Source: a bacterium (GTDB lineage: Bacteria; Campylobacterota; Campylobacteria; Campylobacterales; Sulfurimonadaceae). From it: a stretch of DNA of 62,078 nucleotides. The notes beneath the pieces were generated by a model that ran no database searches, was not told where the DNA came from, and saw only the letters and a list, made by a program, of their open reading frames with translations. Both the position numbers and the translations under genes were made by a program. How positions within the stretch are numbered: position 1 is the stretch's first letter; every line of letters starts with the position of its first letter. This document shows positions 28,053-36,991 of this stretch, in pieces. The stretch is taken from the NCBI GenBank assembly GCA_018822665.1, contig JAHJJX010000038.1, forward strand, positions 1 through 62,078. The letters run 5' to 3'.

Positions 28053-28375
28053 TGACTATACATATAGAAGATCTAAAATTTCAATGCATCATAGGAATTT
28101 TAGACTTTGAAAGAACAACTCCGCAAGACGTTATAATTAATCTCACTCTAGATTATGACTATAAAGGTACTTTCATCAACTATGCAGATGTGGCAGAACT
28201 CATAAAATTTGAGATGAAACACAATAAATTTTTACTCCTTGAAAATGCTTTAAATAAATTATGCGAGATTCTCGTTCATAAACATATATCGATAATCAGC
28301 CTAAACTTAAAAATAACTAAACCTTCTATTTTATCCGACTGCAAGGTAAGTGTAAGCACTTTTTACAAAAGTTAA
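28052..28375 (+). CDS. folB: Dihydroneopterin aldolase FolB-like
   Basis: FolB cleaves dihydroneopterin in folate synthesis. The 107-residue protein starts with IHIEDLKFQCIIGILDFERT, matching the FolB N-terminus, and has the aldolase-type fold pattern; LENALNKLCEIL and LKITKPSILSDCKVSV follow. Translationally coupled to plsY. FolK is encoded at 6.3 kb. Confidence 0.85.
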   Translation: MTIHIEDLKFQCIIGILDFERTTPQDVIINLTLDYDYKGTFINYADVAELIKFEMKHNKFLLLENALNKLCEILVHKHISIISLNLKITKPSILSDCKVSVSTFYKS

Positions 28376-28409
28376 TCTTAATCGAAAGTTAATTTTTTTT
28401 TAAAGAAAA

Positions 28410-28438
28410 TTGAAAAAAACTTTAAAGTAACCTAAAAT
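28410..28438 (+). promoter_or_regulatory. Promoter of the CosR/HsrA-like regulator
   Basis: TTGAAA (28410-28415), 17-base spacer, TAAAAT (28433-28438), 45 bases before the ATG. The gene likely has its own promoter despite following folB. Confidence 0.6.
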
Positions 28439-28483
28439 TATGATATCATTTCGCCAAAATATTCACTTAATAGGAAAAAATTA

Positions 28484-29158
28484 ATGCGCATTCTGATTAT
28501 AGAAGATGAAGTTACATTAAACAAAATGCTAGCGGAGGGACTAAAAGAATTTGGTTACCAAAGTGATGTAGTTGAAACTCTAAAAGACGGAGAGTACTAC
28601 CTAGATATCCGTAACTATGATTTAGTACTAATGGATTGGATGCTTCCAGATGGAAACTCTGTAGACATTATCGGTAACATCAAATCTAAAACTCCAAAAA
28701 CTGTTGTAGTTGTATTATCTGCAAGAGATGACAATGAAAGCGAAATTGAAGCATTGAGAAGCGGTGCTGATGATTATATCCGCAAACCGTTTGATTTTGA
28801 TGTTTTAATCGCTCGTATCGAGGCTCGTCTTCGTTTTGGCGGCAGCAATATTATAGAAATTGAAGATTTAACTATCAATCCCGAAGAAGAAAAAATCACC
28901 TACAAAGAGCAAGATATTGAACTCAAAGGCAAGCCTTTTGAAGTATTGACACACTTAGCTCGTCACCGTGATCAAATAGTATCTAAAGAACAATTGCTTG
29001 ACGCTATCTGGGAAGAGCCTGAACTTGTAACTCCAAACGTTATAGAAGTTGCAATTAATCAAATTAGACAAAAAATGGACAAACCTCTTGGTATTACTAC
29101 AATTGAAACCGTTCGTCGTCGCGGTTACCGTTTTTGTTTTCCAAAAGAAGTAAACTAA
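28484..29158 (+). CDS. CosR/HsrA-like OmpR-family response regulator with intact phospho-Asp
   Basis: OmpR/PhoB-type regulator with an N-terminal receiver and a C-terminal winged helix (about residues 125-222). The DNA-binding half (KGKPFEVLTHLARHRDQIV, then WEEPELVTPNVIEVAINQI) is nearly the same as I recall for C. jejuni CosR and H. pylori HsrA, essential orphan regulators of redox and metabolism. In those proteins the receiver is atypical and lacks the phosphate-accepting Asp. Here the acidic patch E7-D8-E9, the acceptor D51 in LVLMDWMLPDG, a Ser in VVLSARDD and the Lys in YIRKPFDFD are all present. A histidine kinase lies next to it, behind a terminator. Confidence 0.9.
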   Translation: MRILIIEDEVTLNKMLAEGLKEFGYQSDVVETLKDGEYYLDIRNYDLVLMDWMLPDGNSVDIIGNIKSKTPKTVVVVLSARDDNESEIEALRSGADDYIRKPFDFDVLIARIEARLRFGGSNIIEIEDLTINPEEEKITYKEQDIELKGKPFEVLTHLARHRDQIVSKEQLLDAIWEEPELVTPNVIEVAINQIRQKMDKPLGITTIETVRRRGYRFCFPKEVN

Positions 29159-29168
29159 TCTCCTTCAT

Positions 29169-29183
29169 CAGCCCTTTGGGCTG
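29169..29183 (+). terminator. Terminator after the CosR/HsrA-like gene
   Basis: Hairpin with 6-bp stem CAGCCC / GGGCTG and a TTT loop, followed 13 bases later by a T-run. It separates the regulator from the kinase gene. Confidence 0.7.
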
Positions 29184-29221
29184 GTATCTTCAAATCTTTT
29201 TTTATTTTCATCTACTTAGGT

Positions 29222-29227
29222 TATAAT
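29222..29227 (+). promoter_or_regulatory. -10 box for the histidine kinase gene
   Basis: TATAAT, 29 bases before the kinase ATG and after the terminator of the preceding gene. No convincing -35 is visible. Confidence 0.45.
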
Positions 29228-29256
29228 TACATTTATTTGATATAAAGGTAAAAGAT

Positions 29257-30558
29257 ATGTTTTCAAAAAGAAGTATTAGACGAAGTTTTCTTATTCAGCT
29301 TATCTTTGCCTCTGCTTCTTTGATATTCATATTTTCTTCTTTTTTATATCTTTATATTGAAAATTCAATATACGATGAAAAAAAACAGGACTTATTGCTC
29401 TATGCTAAAAATATTGCAAATAATAAATCGATATTTCAGTCAGAGATAACTCCTCCCGACACCTATTCAAATTTAAGTATTGAGATTGTTTACCTTAAAA
29501 AGCCACATGCCGACATTGATGTTTATGAAAGCACAAAAAACAAACAAACATTTCTTACGCTTATTTATCCCTTTAATCTAGATGACTTTAGTTATTTAAA
29601 AGTAACCAAAGAGATAAGCCCTACAAAAATATTGCTGGATAAAATTTTAAACTACATTTTTATCATTAATATAGCCGGTTTTTTACTTGTCATCATATAT
29701 GCCATTGCGCTCTCTAAAATGCTAGTTTCACCCGTAAAAACACTCAGTGCGAAACTATCCAATATGAACGAATACCTCATAAGTCCTATTAAAGCCGAAA
29801 ACATACCTGAAGAATTTGAACCGCTTGCCCTAACAATCAATCACCTCATTACTAGAATTCAAAACTTTGTAAAATATCAAAAAGAACTCTTTATCGGTAC
29901 TGCGCATGAGTTAAAAACACCTCTTGCCGTCATTAAACTCAAAAATCAGGTCACACTTATCAAAAAAAGAACTCCTGAAGAGTATATAGAAGCTTTAAAG
30001 GTTACAAATAAAACAATAGACGAAATGAATATTATCGTTTCAAATATTTTAAATATAGGTCGTCAAGAAGGCGCACAGCTTGACAAACCCGTAGAGGTTG
30101 ATGTCATCAAAGTACTGCGTGAAAAAGCAAATGATTTTCAATTATTGGCTGAAAATGAAGGCAAACAGCTCCATATCAATTTTGAGCCAAATGGATTTAT
30201 GGCTACACTTCAAATAACCCTCTTAAATCAAATAGTGCAAAATTTTCTGCAAAATGCCTTAAAATTTACTCCAAAAAATAAAAGTGTTACCTTAAAAAGT
30301 TCACAGGATAATGTTGGATTATTGATTGAAGTAATCGATGAAGGGTGCGGAATTGATGAGACTGTGGATCTTTTTGCCCCGTTTAAAAGACAAGGAAACA
30401 AATCCGGTGTCGGCTTAGGGCTTTTTCTTGCAAAAAGTGCTGCCGATGCTCTGGGAGCGAAAATAAAATTGGAAAATAGAAAAGATGGTATTGACGGAAC
30501 CGTCGCATCGCTTCAAATCAATTCAAAACTTTCTTGTATTATCCCAAGAAATAACTAG
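29257..30558 (+). CDS. Membrane sensor histidine kinase
   Basis: Two membrane segments (about residues 12-33 and 128-150) flank a periplasmic sensor of roughly 95 residues with no recognisable fold. A short HAMP-like linker follows, then the phospho-acceptor His in GTAHELKTPLAV (about residue 222). The ATP-binding domain is complete: QNFLQNALKFTP (N box), DEGCGIDE (G1) and GVGLGLFLAK (G2). Its position directly after the CosR/HsrA-like gene suggests they are partners, though each may have its own promoter. C. jejuni, as I recall, has no kinase at this place. One repeat copy lies in the periplasmic coding part (29503). Confidence 0.9.
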   Translation: MFSKRSIRRSFLIQLIFASASLIFIFSSFLYLYIENSIYDEKKQDLLLYAKNIANNKSIFQSEITPPDTYSNLSIEIVYLKKPHADIDVYESTKNKQTFLTLIYPFNLDDFSYLKVTKEISPTKILLDKILNYIFIINIAGFLLVIIYAIALSKMLVSPVKTLSAKLSNMNEYLISPIKAENIPEEFEPLALTINHLITRIQNFVKYQKELFIGTAHELKTPLAVIKLKNQVTLIKKRTPEEYIEALKVTNKTIDEMNIIVSNILNIGRQEGAQLDKPVEVDVIKVLREKANDFQLLAENEGKQLHINFEPNGFMATLQITLLNQIVQNFLQNALKFTPKNKSVTLKSSQDNVGLLIEVIDEGCGIDETVDLFAPFKRQGNKSGVGLGLFLAKSAADALGAKIKLENRKDGIDGTVASLQINSKLSCIIPRNN

Positions 30559-30665
30559 ATTGACACTATTTAAAATACAATAAAGCTTTATTTTGATATA
30601 AATCGGACATATATAAGTTACACAAAATAATCTTCTGCAAAGAAGTATAAATATAAGGTTTTTTA

Positions 30666-30920
30666 ATGGCTCTAATTATAAATGATGAGTGTATTGCATG
30701 TGATGCTTGTAGAGAAGAATGTCCGACTGAAGCGATAGAAGAGGGAGACCCGATTTACTTCATCGATCCAGATCGTTGTACCGAATGTGTTGGTGTTTAT
30801 GATGAGCCGGCTTGTATATCGGTTTGTCCTGTTGATTGTATCATTCCAGATAAAGACAATGTTGAATCCATAGCGGAACTTCAATACAAATACAAAAATA
30901 TTTTAGAAGAAGATCAGTAG
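30666..30920 (+). CDS. YfhL-type 2[4Fe-4S] ferredoxin
   Basis: An 84-residue ferredoxin. The first cluster motif is CIACDACREECP (residues 9-20). The second begins CTEC and continues, after an insertion of about eight residues (VGVYDEPA), to CISVCPVDC, the spacing typical of YfhL-type ferredoxins. It is immediately followed by the ppx gene with no gap. Electron partner unknown. Confidence 0.9.
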   Translation: MALIINDECIACDACREECPTEAIEEGDPIYFIDPDRCTECVGVYDEPACISVCPVDCIIPDKDNVESIAELQYKYKNILEEDQ

Positions 30921-32381
30921 TTGGCAAAACGGGTAGCCGTCATAGATATTGGTTCTAACTCGGTTAGAATGGTTATTTATGAAAAAACGAGCCGCTTTGC
31001 TTTTCATTTGCTCCATGAAGCAAAAAGTAAAGTAAGAATTTCTGAAGATGCGTACAAAAACAATGCGAATCTTCAGGCGATACCCATGCAGAGAACTTTT
31101 GATGCATTGAGTGACTTTTTAACCGTTGCAGCTTCCTTTGAGTCAAGAAAAATACTTTGTGTTGCAACTTCCGCACTCAGAGATGCCCCAAACAGAAATG
31201 ACTTTGTTAAAAGAGTAAGAGATAATTTAAAATTAAATATAAAAATTATTGATGGTGCTAAAGAAGCCTATTATGGCAGCATAGCATGTGCAAATCTTTT
31301 GCATGAACAAGAAAATGCTCTTAGCATTGACATTGGCGGCGGTTCAACTGAATTTTCGATTATCAATAAAAAAAACGTAAAGAATACTCTTTCGATTAAT
31401 CTTGGCACCGTTAGATTAAAAGAACTCTTTTTTGACAACAACAATACCAAAGAAGCCGTAAAATATATAGACTCAAAATTAGAAGCGCTCAATGGGATTA
31501 ACGTCTCGACCATTATTGGTATCGGCGGCACTTTTAGAGCCATCTCAAGTGCTATTATGATAAGACAAAAGTACCCCCTCGACAAGCTCCACGGATTTGA
31601 GTGCTCCTCCTCCTATTTTACAAAATATATAGCCGCCGTTTTAAAAGCTGATGAATCCAAGTTACTCAAACTTGGAATTAAGAATGATAGATTTGATGTT
31701 ATTAAGCCCGGAGCTTTAATCTTAGATAGACTGCTTAGAAAAATAAATGTACAAAACTTAATCGCAAGCGGTGTCGGTGTGAGAGAAGGGGTTTATTTGT
31801 CCGACTTGCTAAGAAATTCAAAAGATAAATTTCCAACAAACTATAATACATCTGTGAGATTTTTACTTGACTCGCATGCCAAAGATTCTTCCTTTTCAAA
31901 CCAGCTCAACCTACTGAGTAAAAAAATATTTGATATTACTTACGAATATTTAAATTTAGATTTAACTTACAGACGGGAGTTGGCGATAGCCGCAAAACTC
32001 TATCCTATCGGAAGTGATATCCACTTTTATTCACAAAACAAGCATGGCTATTATCTTATTCAAAGTGCTCTAGAATATGGCTTCACACATAAACAAATAC
32101 TGCTAATCGCTACATTAGTAAGATATGCAAGAAAAAAACTGCCTTCAAATGCACATATGGACAACTACGCTGTTTTATTGCCGGATGTTAAAACTTTGGA
32201 GGCTTTAAGCTATATTCTTTCTCTTAGTATTGCTCTGTTGAGCCATAGACCTAGAAATATAGATTTTGAGCTTGAATTTGAAAACGGTACTTTAAAGATA
32301 AAATCTCAAAGCACACTTTTTTTAAGCAAGGAAGCAGTTCTAAAACTAGATTGTATAAAAAACTTCGTAGTAGAGTTTTAA
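30921..32381 (+). CDS. ppx: Exopolyphosphatase / pppGpp phosphatase (Ppx/GppA)
   Basis: Ppx/GppA proteins degrade polyphosphate or pppGpp. The ASKHA fold is seen from AVIDIGSNSVRMVIYE at the N-terminus, the second phosphate loop in SIDIGGGSTEFS (about residue 137) and GIGGTFRAI (about 200). A C-terminal helical HD-like part (about 305-486) is present. The start codon is TTG directly abutting the ferredoxin stop TAG, so translation depends on the upstream gene. Which substrate it prefers is not evident. Confidence 0.88.
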   Translation: MAKRVAVIDIGSNSVRMVIYEKTSRFAFHLLHEAKSKVRISEDAYKNNANLQAIPMQRTFDALSDFLTVAASFESRKILCVATSALRDAPNRNDFVKRVRDNLKLNIKIIDGAKEAYYGSIACANLLHEQENALSIDIGGGSTEFSIINKKNVKNTLSINLGTVRLKELFFDNNNTKEAVKYIDSKLEALNGINVSTIIGIGGTFRAISSAIMIRQKYPLDKLHGFECSSSYFTKYIAAVLKADESKLLKLGIKNDRFDVIKPGALILDRLLRKINVQNLIASGVGVREGVYLSDLLRNSKDKFPTNYNTSVRFLLDSHAKDSSFSNQLNLLSKKIFDITYEYLNLDLTYRRELAIAAKLYPIGSDIHFYSQNKHGYYLIQSALEYGFTHKQILLIATLVRYARKKLPSNAHMDNYAVLLPDVKTLEALSYILSLSIALLSHRPRNIDFELEFENGTLKIKSQSTLFLSKEAVLKLDCIKNFVVEF

Positions 32382-32388
32382 ACAAAAA

Positions 32389-32408
32389 CAGAGATGTTAA
32401 AATCTCTG
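32389..32408. terminator. Bidirectional hairpin between ppx and bamA
   Basis: 7-bp stem CAGAGAT / ATCTCTG with a 6-nt loop between two converging genes; the distal arm runs into the last codons of bamA. Confidence 0.6.
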
Positions 32409-34643
32409 TCCCATAGTAAATTCAAAGTGAGCAACTCTGTCACCGCTTTGTTCATTTAACGGATTCGCAAACATCAACTGAATTGGTCCAACAGGTGAAA
32501 ACCACTCGAGTCCCATACCATATCCGCCGCGAGAGATTTCACGCAGGGAGTCATCTCCGATAAATCCCCAATCCAAAAATGCAACCAATCTCATTTTAGC
32601 TTTTGGCACTAAAGGCAAACTAAGCTCCAGATTATTTGAAAAAGTTTGTTCCCCGCCAATTCTTCTCGTTGTCTTATTACCGTTTAAATCCGTTTGTATA
32701 ACTGTCGGAGACAAAGAGTAAGATTCATATCCTCTCACGCTTCCGAGTCCACCCATATAAAATTTTTCGGCTATTGGAAGATATCCGGTATCTGCTGCAA
32801 AATTATATCTTGCTTTATATCGGGCAATGGCATCAAAACCAAGATAATCTTCCAGTCCGTAATATTTTCCAAATACAGTTCTACTTTTTAAGAAACTAGA
32901 ATCTGCACCAAGACCGGATTTTTCAAAACTCTGGCTCAGAGTCGCACCCTCGCGCGGCAAGTAAAAGTCATCCGTATCGTCAAAGCTGGAGCTTACCGTA
33001 ACGGAACTCTTTCCATAATCTTCAAAGTTATAGTAGGTAGAAGTGCTCAAATCTATCGTATCCGCAAGCTTATAACTGTTTGATGAGTAGCTATATCCCA
33101 AATAACCGCTGATATGTCTTGAGAATCTATGCCCTGTTCCAACACTTACGCCATCCGTATAAACAGTATAGTCGTTGTATTCATACATCGATTTGAAAAT
33201 AGAAAAATTACCGCTAAAATCACTATCGTTGAGTCTAGGGTTTGAAATATTAAAAGAATAGTTTTGTGTTCTTTCTGATTTTTCTGCCTGAACTCCTACG
33301 TTTATTCCGGAACCCCAAACATTTCTGTCATTTACCGAAAGACTCACCAAAAGTCCTCCGTAACTTCCATATCCGCCACCCACTTGAATATTGCCCGTAG
33401 GTGCTTCTTTCACTTTAACTACTAAATCCATCGTTTGGTTGTCAATTCTTTTTTCTTCTATCGTATTGCCGTCAAAAAAACCAAGTCGGCCTAAGGAGTT
33501 ACGGGAATCTTTTAAATCTGTAAAAGAATACATATCTCCCGGACCTAGATATAATTCTCTTCTGATAATCCTGTCCAAAGTTCTGTTATTGCCTGAAATG
33601 ACTACGTTTCTTATTCTTACTTTGTCACCGGGAGTTATTTTAAAGACAACTTCCACGGTATTGTCTTCTTTATTTTTTCTCAAATCCGGAATAACCTGAA
33701 CGAAAGCGTAACTTAAATCCGCAATAAGTGTTTTAATTTTTTGCGCATCTTCACGAAAGGTTTTAATATTGAACGCTTCTCCCGGAACTAAACTGATTAC
33801 TTCTTTTATCGCCGCATCATCTATTACTTTATCCACTTGCACAATAGAGATGCTGCTGATATTATAAGCAACACCCTCTTCTATCTGATAACTCATATCT
33901 GCCGTATAGTGGTCAAAATTTACTCTGACAAAGGGTTCATTCACCTTCGCATCCAGATATCCGTACTGCATATAAAAATCACGGATTCTCAGAGGGTCAT
34001 ACTCAAGGTCGGCAAGCTTCATCTTTCCATCATCCCTTCCCCATAACCATCCCATAAACTGACGTTCTTTGTTTGCTATAACTTCATTAAACAAATCACT
34101 CTCAAGTTTTATCGCTCCGCTGTAATCGAGCTTATCAATTATAATTTTTTCACCCTCATTCACGATAAAGACTACTTTAATGCTTCCATTGTCCAGATAC
34201 TCTTTTTCTATTTCGACAACACTGTCTATTTTTCCATCTTGGGAAATGGCTTCAATAATTCTTTTTTTGGCAGCTTCAAGTTTCTTTTCATCATAGAGCG
34301 AGCCTTTTTTTATCTGGACTACACTGCTTTTTATTTCGTCATCATTTTCTTTCCACCCTTTTAATTCCACTTTGGAAATAATTGGTTTTTCTTTGAAAAA
34401 GAATGTAAGATTGCCATCCTTGTTCTCAATCCAGACATCATCAAAATATCCTTGTTCAAAATACTTTTTAACCGCTTTATTAATTAATTCATCATCCAGT
34501 TTGTCACCTACTTCAAAATCAAGCATACGAAGAGCGACCGATTCTGAAATATGAACCATTCCATTGTAGTTTATATCACTTATTGTTTGAGCATAAGAGT
34601 TTATTGTTATGAGGGTTAGCAGAGCTGCTAAGAATATTTTCAT
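32397..34643 (-). CDS. bamA: Outer-membrane assembly factor BamA
   Basis: BamA inserts beta-barrel proteins into the outer membrane. A signal peptide (residues 1-18, ending SYA) is followed by five POTRA domains to about residue 420 and a 16-strand barrel. The conserved loop motif appears as GGLGSVRGYESYSLSP near residue 630, and the protein ends in the outer-membrane signature FTMGQRF. Length 748. Transcribed divergently from tyrA and convergently with ppx. Confidence 0.95.
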   Translation of the reverse strand: MKIFLAALLTLITINSYAQTISDINYNGMVHISESVALRMLDFEVGDKLDDELINKAVKKYFEQGYFDDVWIENKDGNLTFFFKEKPIISKVELKGWKENDDEIKSSVVQIKKGSLYDEKKLEAAKKRIIEAISQDGKIDSVVEIEKEYLDNGSIKVVFIVNEGEKIIIDKLDYSGAIKLESDLFNEVIANKERQFMGWLWGRDDGKMKLADLEYDPLRIRDFYMQYGYLDAKVNEPFVRVNFDHYTADMSYQIEEGVAYNISSISIVQVDKVIDDAAIKEVISLVPGEAFNIKTFREDAQKIKTLIADLSYAFVQVIPDLRKNKEDNTVEVVFKITPGDKVRIRNVVISGNNRTLDRIIRRELYLGPGDMYSFTDLKDSRNSLGRLGFFDGNTIEEKRIDNQTMDLVVKVKEAPTGNIQVGGGYGSYGGLLVSLSVNDRNVWGSGINVGVQAEKSERTQNYSFNISNPRLNDSDFSGNFSIFKSMYEYNDYTVYTDGVSVGTGHRFSRHISGYLGYSYSSNSYKLADTIDLSTSTYYNFEDYGKSSVTVSSSFDDTDDFYLPREGATLSQSFEKSGLGADSSFLKSRTVFGKYYGLEDYLGFDAIARYKARYNFAADTGYLPIAEKFYMGGLGSVRGYESYSLSPTVIQTDLNGNKTTRRIGGEQTFSNNLELSLPLVPKAKMRLVAFLDWGFIGDDSLREISRGGYGMGLEWFSPVGPIQLMFANPLNEQSGDRVAHFEFTMGQRF

Positions 34644-34711
34644 TAATTGTCCGTAGTTATAAAATAAGAGGAGATTTTACCTATTATGAGGTTAATATTA
34701 AGTAAACTTTG

Positions 34712-34717
34712 TATAAT
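34712..34717 (+). promoter_or_regulatory. -10 box for tyrA
   Basis: TATAAT, 25 bases before the ATG at 34743. Its place downstream of the in-frame ATG at 34686 argues that the shorter start is the real one. Confidence 0.5.
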
Positions 34718-34742
34718 TTTACAAATTAAGATGAGAAAATAT

Positions 34743-35573
34743 ATGAATGTAGCAATAGTTGGTCTTGGCTTGATGGGCGGTTCGCTTGCCCTGAGTTTAA
34801 AAAAGCTGAATTTTATAAAAGATGTCGTTGGCAGCGATCACAACAAACAACACCAAAAAGACGCGATAGAATTGGGCTTGGTAAATAAAATCGTTGAATT
34901 TGAAGATGTTAAAAATTATGATGTCATCATTCTTGCAATTCCTGTAAATGGCGTTATCTCTGCTTTGAAAAACTTAACGGACGTAGATAAAAATACCACA
35001 ATTATTGATTTGGGCAGTACAAAAGAGATTATAGTCTCTTCCGTGCCGCAGTCCATACGAAAAAACTTTGTAGCCGCCCACCCTATGACTGGGACTGAAA
35101 ACTTTGGTCCACATGCCGCGATAGAGGAACTTTACAATGATAAAGTTGTGGTTTTATGCGATTTGGAAGAGAGCGGTGAGCTTCAAAGAGAGGTTGCAAA
35201 AAAAATCTTCAGATCTTTAGGAATGAAAAAATATTTTATGAAGTCGCATCAGCATGACCGCCATGCTGCCTTTATTTCCCACATGCCGCATGCAATTTCT
35301 TATTCAATCGCAAATACGGTTATGAAACAAGAGCAAAAAAACAACATTTTAGCTCTTGCGGCCGGTGGTTTTCGTTCTATGAGCCGACTGGCAAAAAGTT
35401 CACCCAATATGTGGGGAGATATTTTCAAACAAAACAAAGAGAACCTCATCGAAGCGATTGAGCTTTTTGAGCATGAGTTAAGCCAACTCAAACAAAGCAT
35501 CCAAAACGATGAATGGGAAAATGTTCATCAAAATATGGCGGATGCAAATAAACTTCACGATATTTTAGACTAA
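34743..35573 (+). CDS. tyrA: Prephenate dehydrogenase TyrA
   Basis: TyrA oxidises prephenate for tyrosine synthesis. The NAD(P) motif VGLGLMGGSLALSL is right at the N-terminus when the ATG at 34743 is used, and HPMTGTEN (about residue 115) and SHMPHAISY (about 178) are typical active-site segments. An in-frame ATG at 34686 would add 19 unlikely residues. The stop codon overlaps the stop of the converging batD. Two repeat copies (35109, 35279) both encode Pro-His-Ala. Confidence 0.94.
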   Translation: MNVAIVGLGLMGGSLALSLKKLNFIKDVVGSDHNKQHQKDAIELGLVNKIVEFEDVKNYDVIILAIPVNGVISALKNLTDVDKNTTIIDLGSTKEIIVSSVPQSIRKNFVAAHPMTGTENFGPHAAIEELYNDKVVVLCDLEESGELQREVAKKIFRSLGMKKYFMKSHQHDRHAAFISHMPHAISYSIANTVMKQEQKNNILALAAGGFRSMSRLAKSSPNMWGDIFKQNKENLIEAIELFEHELSQLKQSIQNDEWENVHQNMADANKLHDILD

Positions 35574-36991
35574 CGTATTTCATACTTTTTAAGAATCTCT
35601 TTTAAAACTTTTTTATCTATTTCCAACTTCTCGTTAGAGTAGATATTTTTTTCCAAAATATCTACTATCTTTTTCACTTGCGCATCATTTTTATAAGGGA
35701 GAAGCTTGACTAAAAGTACTTTTGGTTCTTTGATTGAACTCTGTTTTTCTCTTTTAAATATTTTCCATACTTTAAAAATTATCAGCAATATTCCACATGC
35801 CAAGCCAAGAACAAATGCCAAAGATACCCAAAGAAAAGAGATTTTACCTTCCGATATCACCTGTATCTTTTCACTTTGAGCGGAACTTTCTCTTTTTATA
35901 GTTAATTCTTCTTGAGGTTTTGTCCCTTTTACTTGTATGTTTATCTCTTGTGTAGAAATTGTCTTTATCTCTTTTGTTTTAGGATTAAAATACCTCAAGC
36001 TAAATGGAGGTATTTTAAAATCTCTCTCTGCTACAAAGGCCATTTTTTGGGAGAGTTTGGAATTTTGAATATCTATTTTTTCATCAAACACGTTCACCTG
36101 CGCAATATATGGTTTAAAGGTTTGTATATCTTCCAAATTTCCTATGCCCTCCACACTCACAAGTACGTTCACGGCTTCGTTTACATTAATGACATTCTTG
36201 TCTGCGCTTGCCGTAATTTTAAAATCACCCACCAAATCAACACCTTCGGGCAATGGCTTCACATCTATGTCTAAGGCATTTGAGAAATAAGTTTTCCATT
36301 TTATCTGAGGGACCCATGCACCCCACATATCTTTAGTGCTGTCTCTTGAAGCGATTTTCATTTGTGCTTTTGTAATATGAAGCCGGCCTTCTCTTTGCGG
36401 TGCCATTGTATAAACTAGTTTTGTGATGCTGTATTCACCCTCTTCATACCTTTGCGGTGCCGACTCATTTTTTATCCAAAAACCTTTGAGTTCAGGCGGT
36501 ACAAATTTAGAATCAACCGCATCTGTTATGCGACGCTGTTTAAAAAGTAAATTTACTTCAAAAGGTTCTCCGACAAACACCTCTTTTTTATCACTTGCAA
36601 GCGTTAAGACAAAGTCAGCGTCTTTAGCCGCAGTCATTGGTTTTACCACGATACTTATCGGATTGCTTTTTTGTATACTGCCATCCACTTCAACTTCTAT
36701 GGGAGCGATTTCACAACTTTTTTGAGGTGAAAACCTATAACTTAAGATATAACTTTTTTGATAATCCCCGTTGACAATCTGGATGCTGGTTTGCGAACCG
36801 GTGGATGTAATGTCGCTATCGCACAAAAAAGAAATACTCGGTCTTTGTATGTTTTCCCCCGATATATTCAAACTCAGCGTCACTGTATCGCCTAACTCAA
36901 TGCTTTTAGAATTTACGCTAGCACTTACACCGGCAAAGACGGCATGTGGAATTAAAAGTAAAAAAAGAGCTATTTTACCAAGGTTTTTCAT
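35570..36991 (-). CDS. batD: BatD-family protein, copy 1
   Basis: BatD proteins (BatD_like) have a signal peptide, periplasmic beta-sandwich domains and one C-terminal membrane helix, and belong to the Bat system associated with MoxR ATPases. Here the signal peptide ends IPHAVFAG, several Ig-like stretches follow, and the membrane helix is at about residues 385-407 (FVLGLACGILLIIF). A short cytoplasmic tail follows. I chose ATG 36991, preceded by AGAGGA; an ATG at 37018 lacks this. Its start overlaps the 3' end of the BatB/C gene by 17 bases. Role: probably envelope-protein assembly or stress, inferred from family. Confidence 0.85.
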   Translation of the reverse strand: MKNLGKIALFLLLIPHAVFAGVSASVNSKSIELGDTVTLSLNISGENIQRPSISFLCDSDITSTGSQTSIQIVNGDYQKSYILSYRFSPQKSCEIAPIEVEVDGSIQKSNPISIVVKPMTAAKDADFVLTLASDKKEVFVGEPFEVNLLFKQRRITDAVDSKFVPPELKGFWIKNESAPQRYEEGEYSITKLVYTMAPQREGRLHITKAQMKIASRDSTKDMWGAWVPQIKWKTYFSNALDIDVKPLPEGVDLVGDFKITASADKNVINVNEAVNVLVSVEGIGNLEDIQTFKPYIAQVNVFDEKIDIQNSKLSQKMAFVAERDFKIPPFSLRYFNPKTKEIKTISTQEINIQVKGTKPQEELTIKRESSAQSEKIQVISEGKISFLWVSLAFVLGLACGILLIIFKVWKIFKREKQSSIKEPKVLLVKLLPYKNDAQVKKIVDILEKNIYSNEKLEIDKKVLKEILKKYEIR

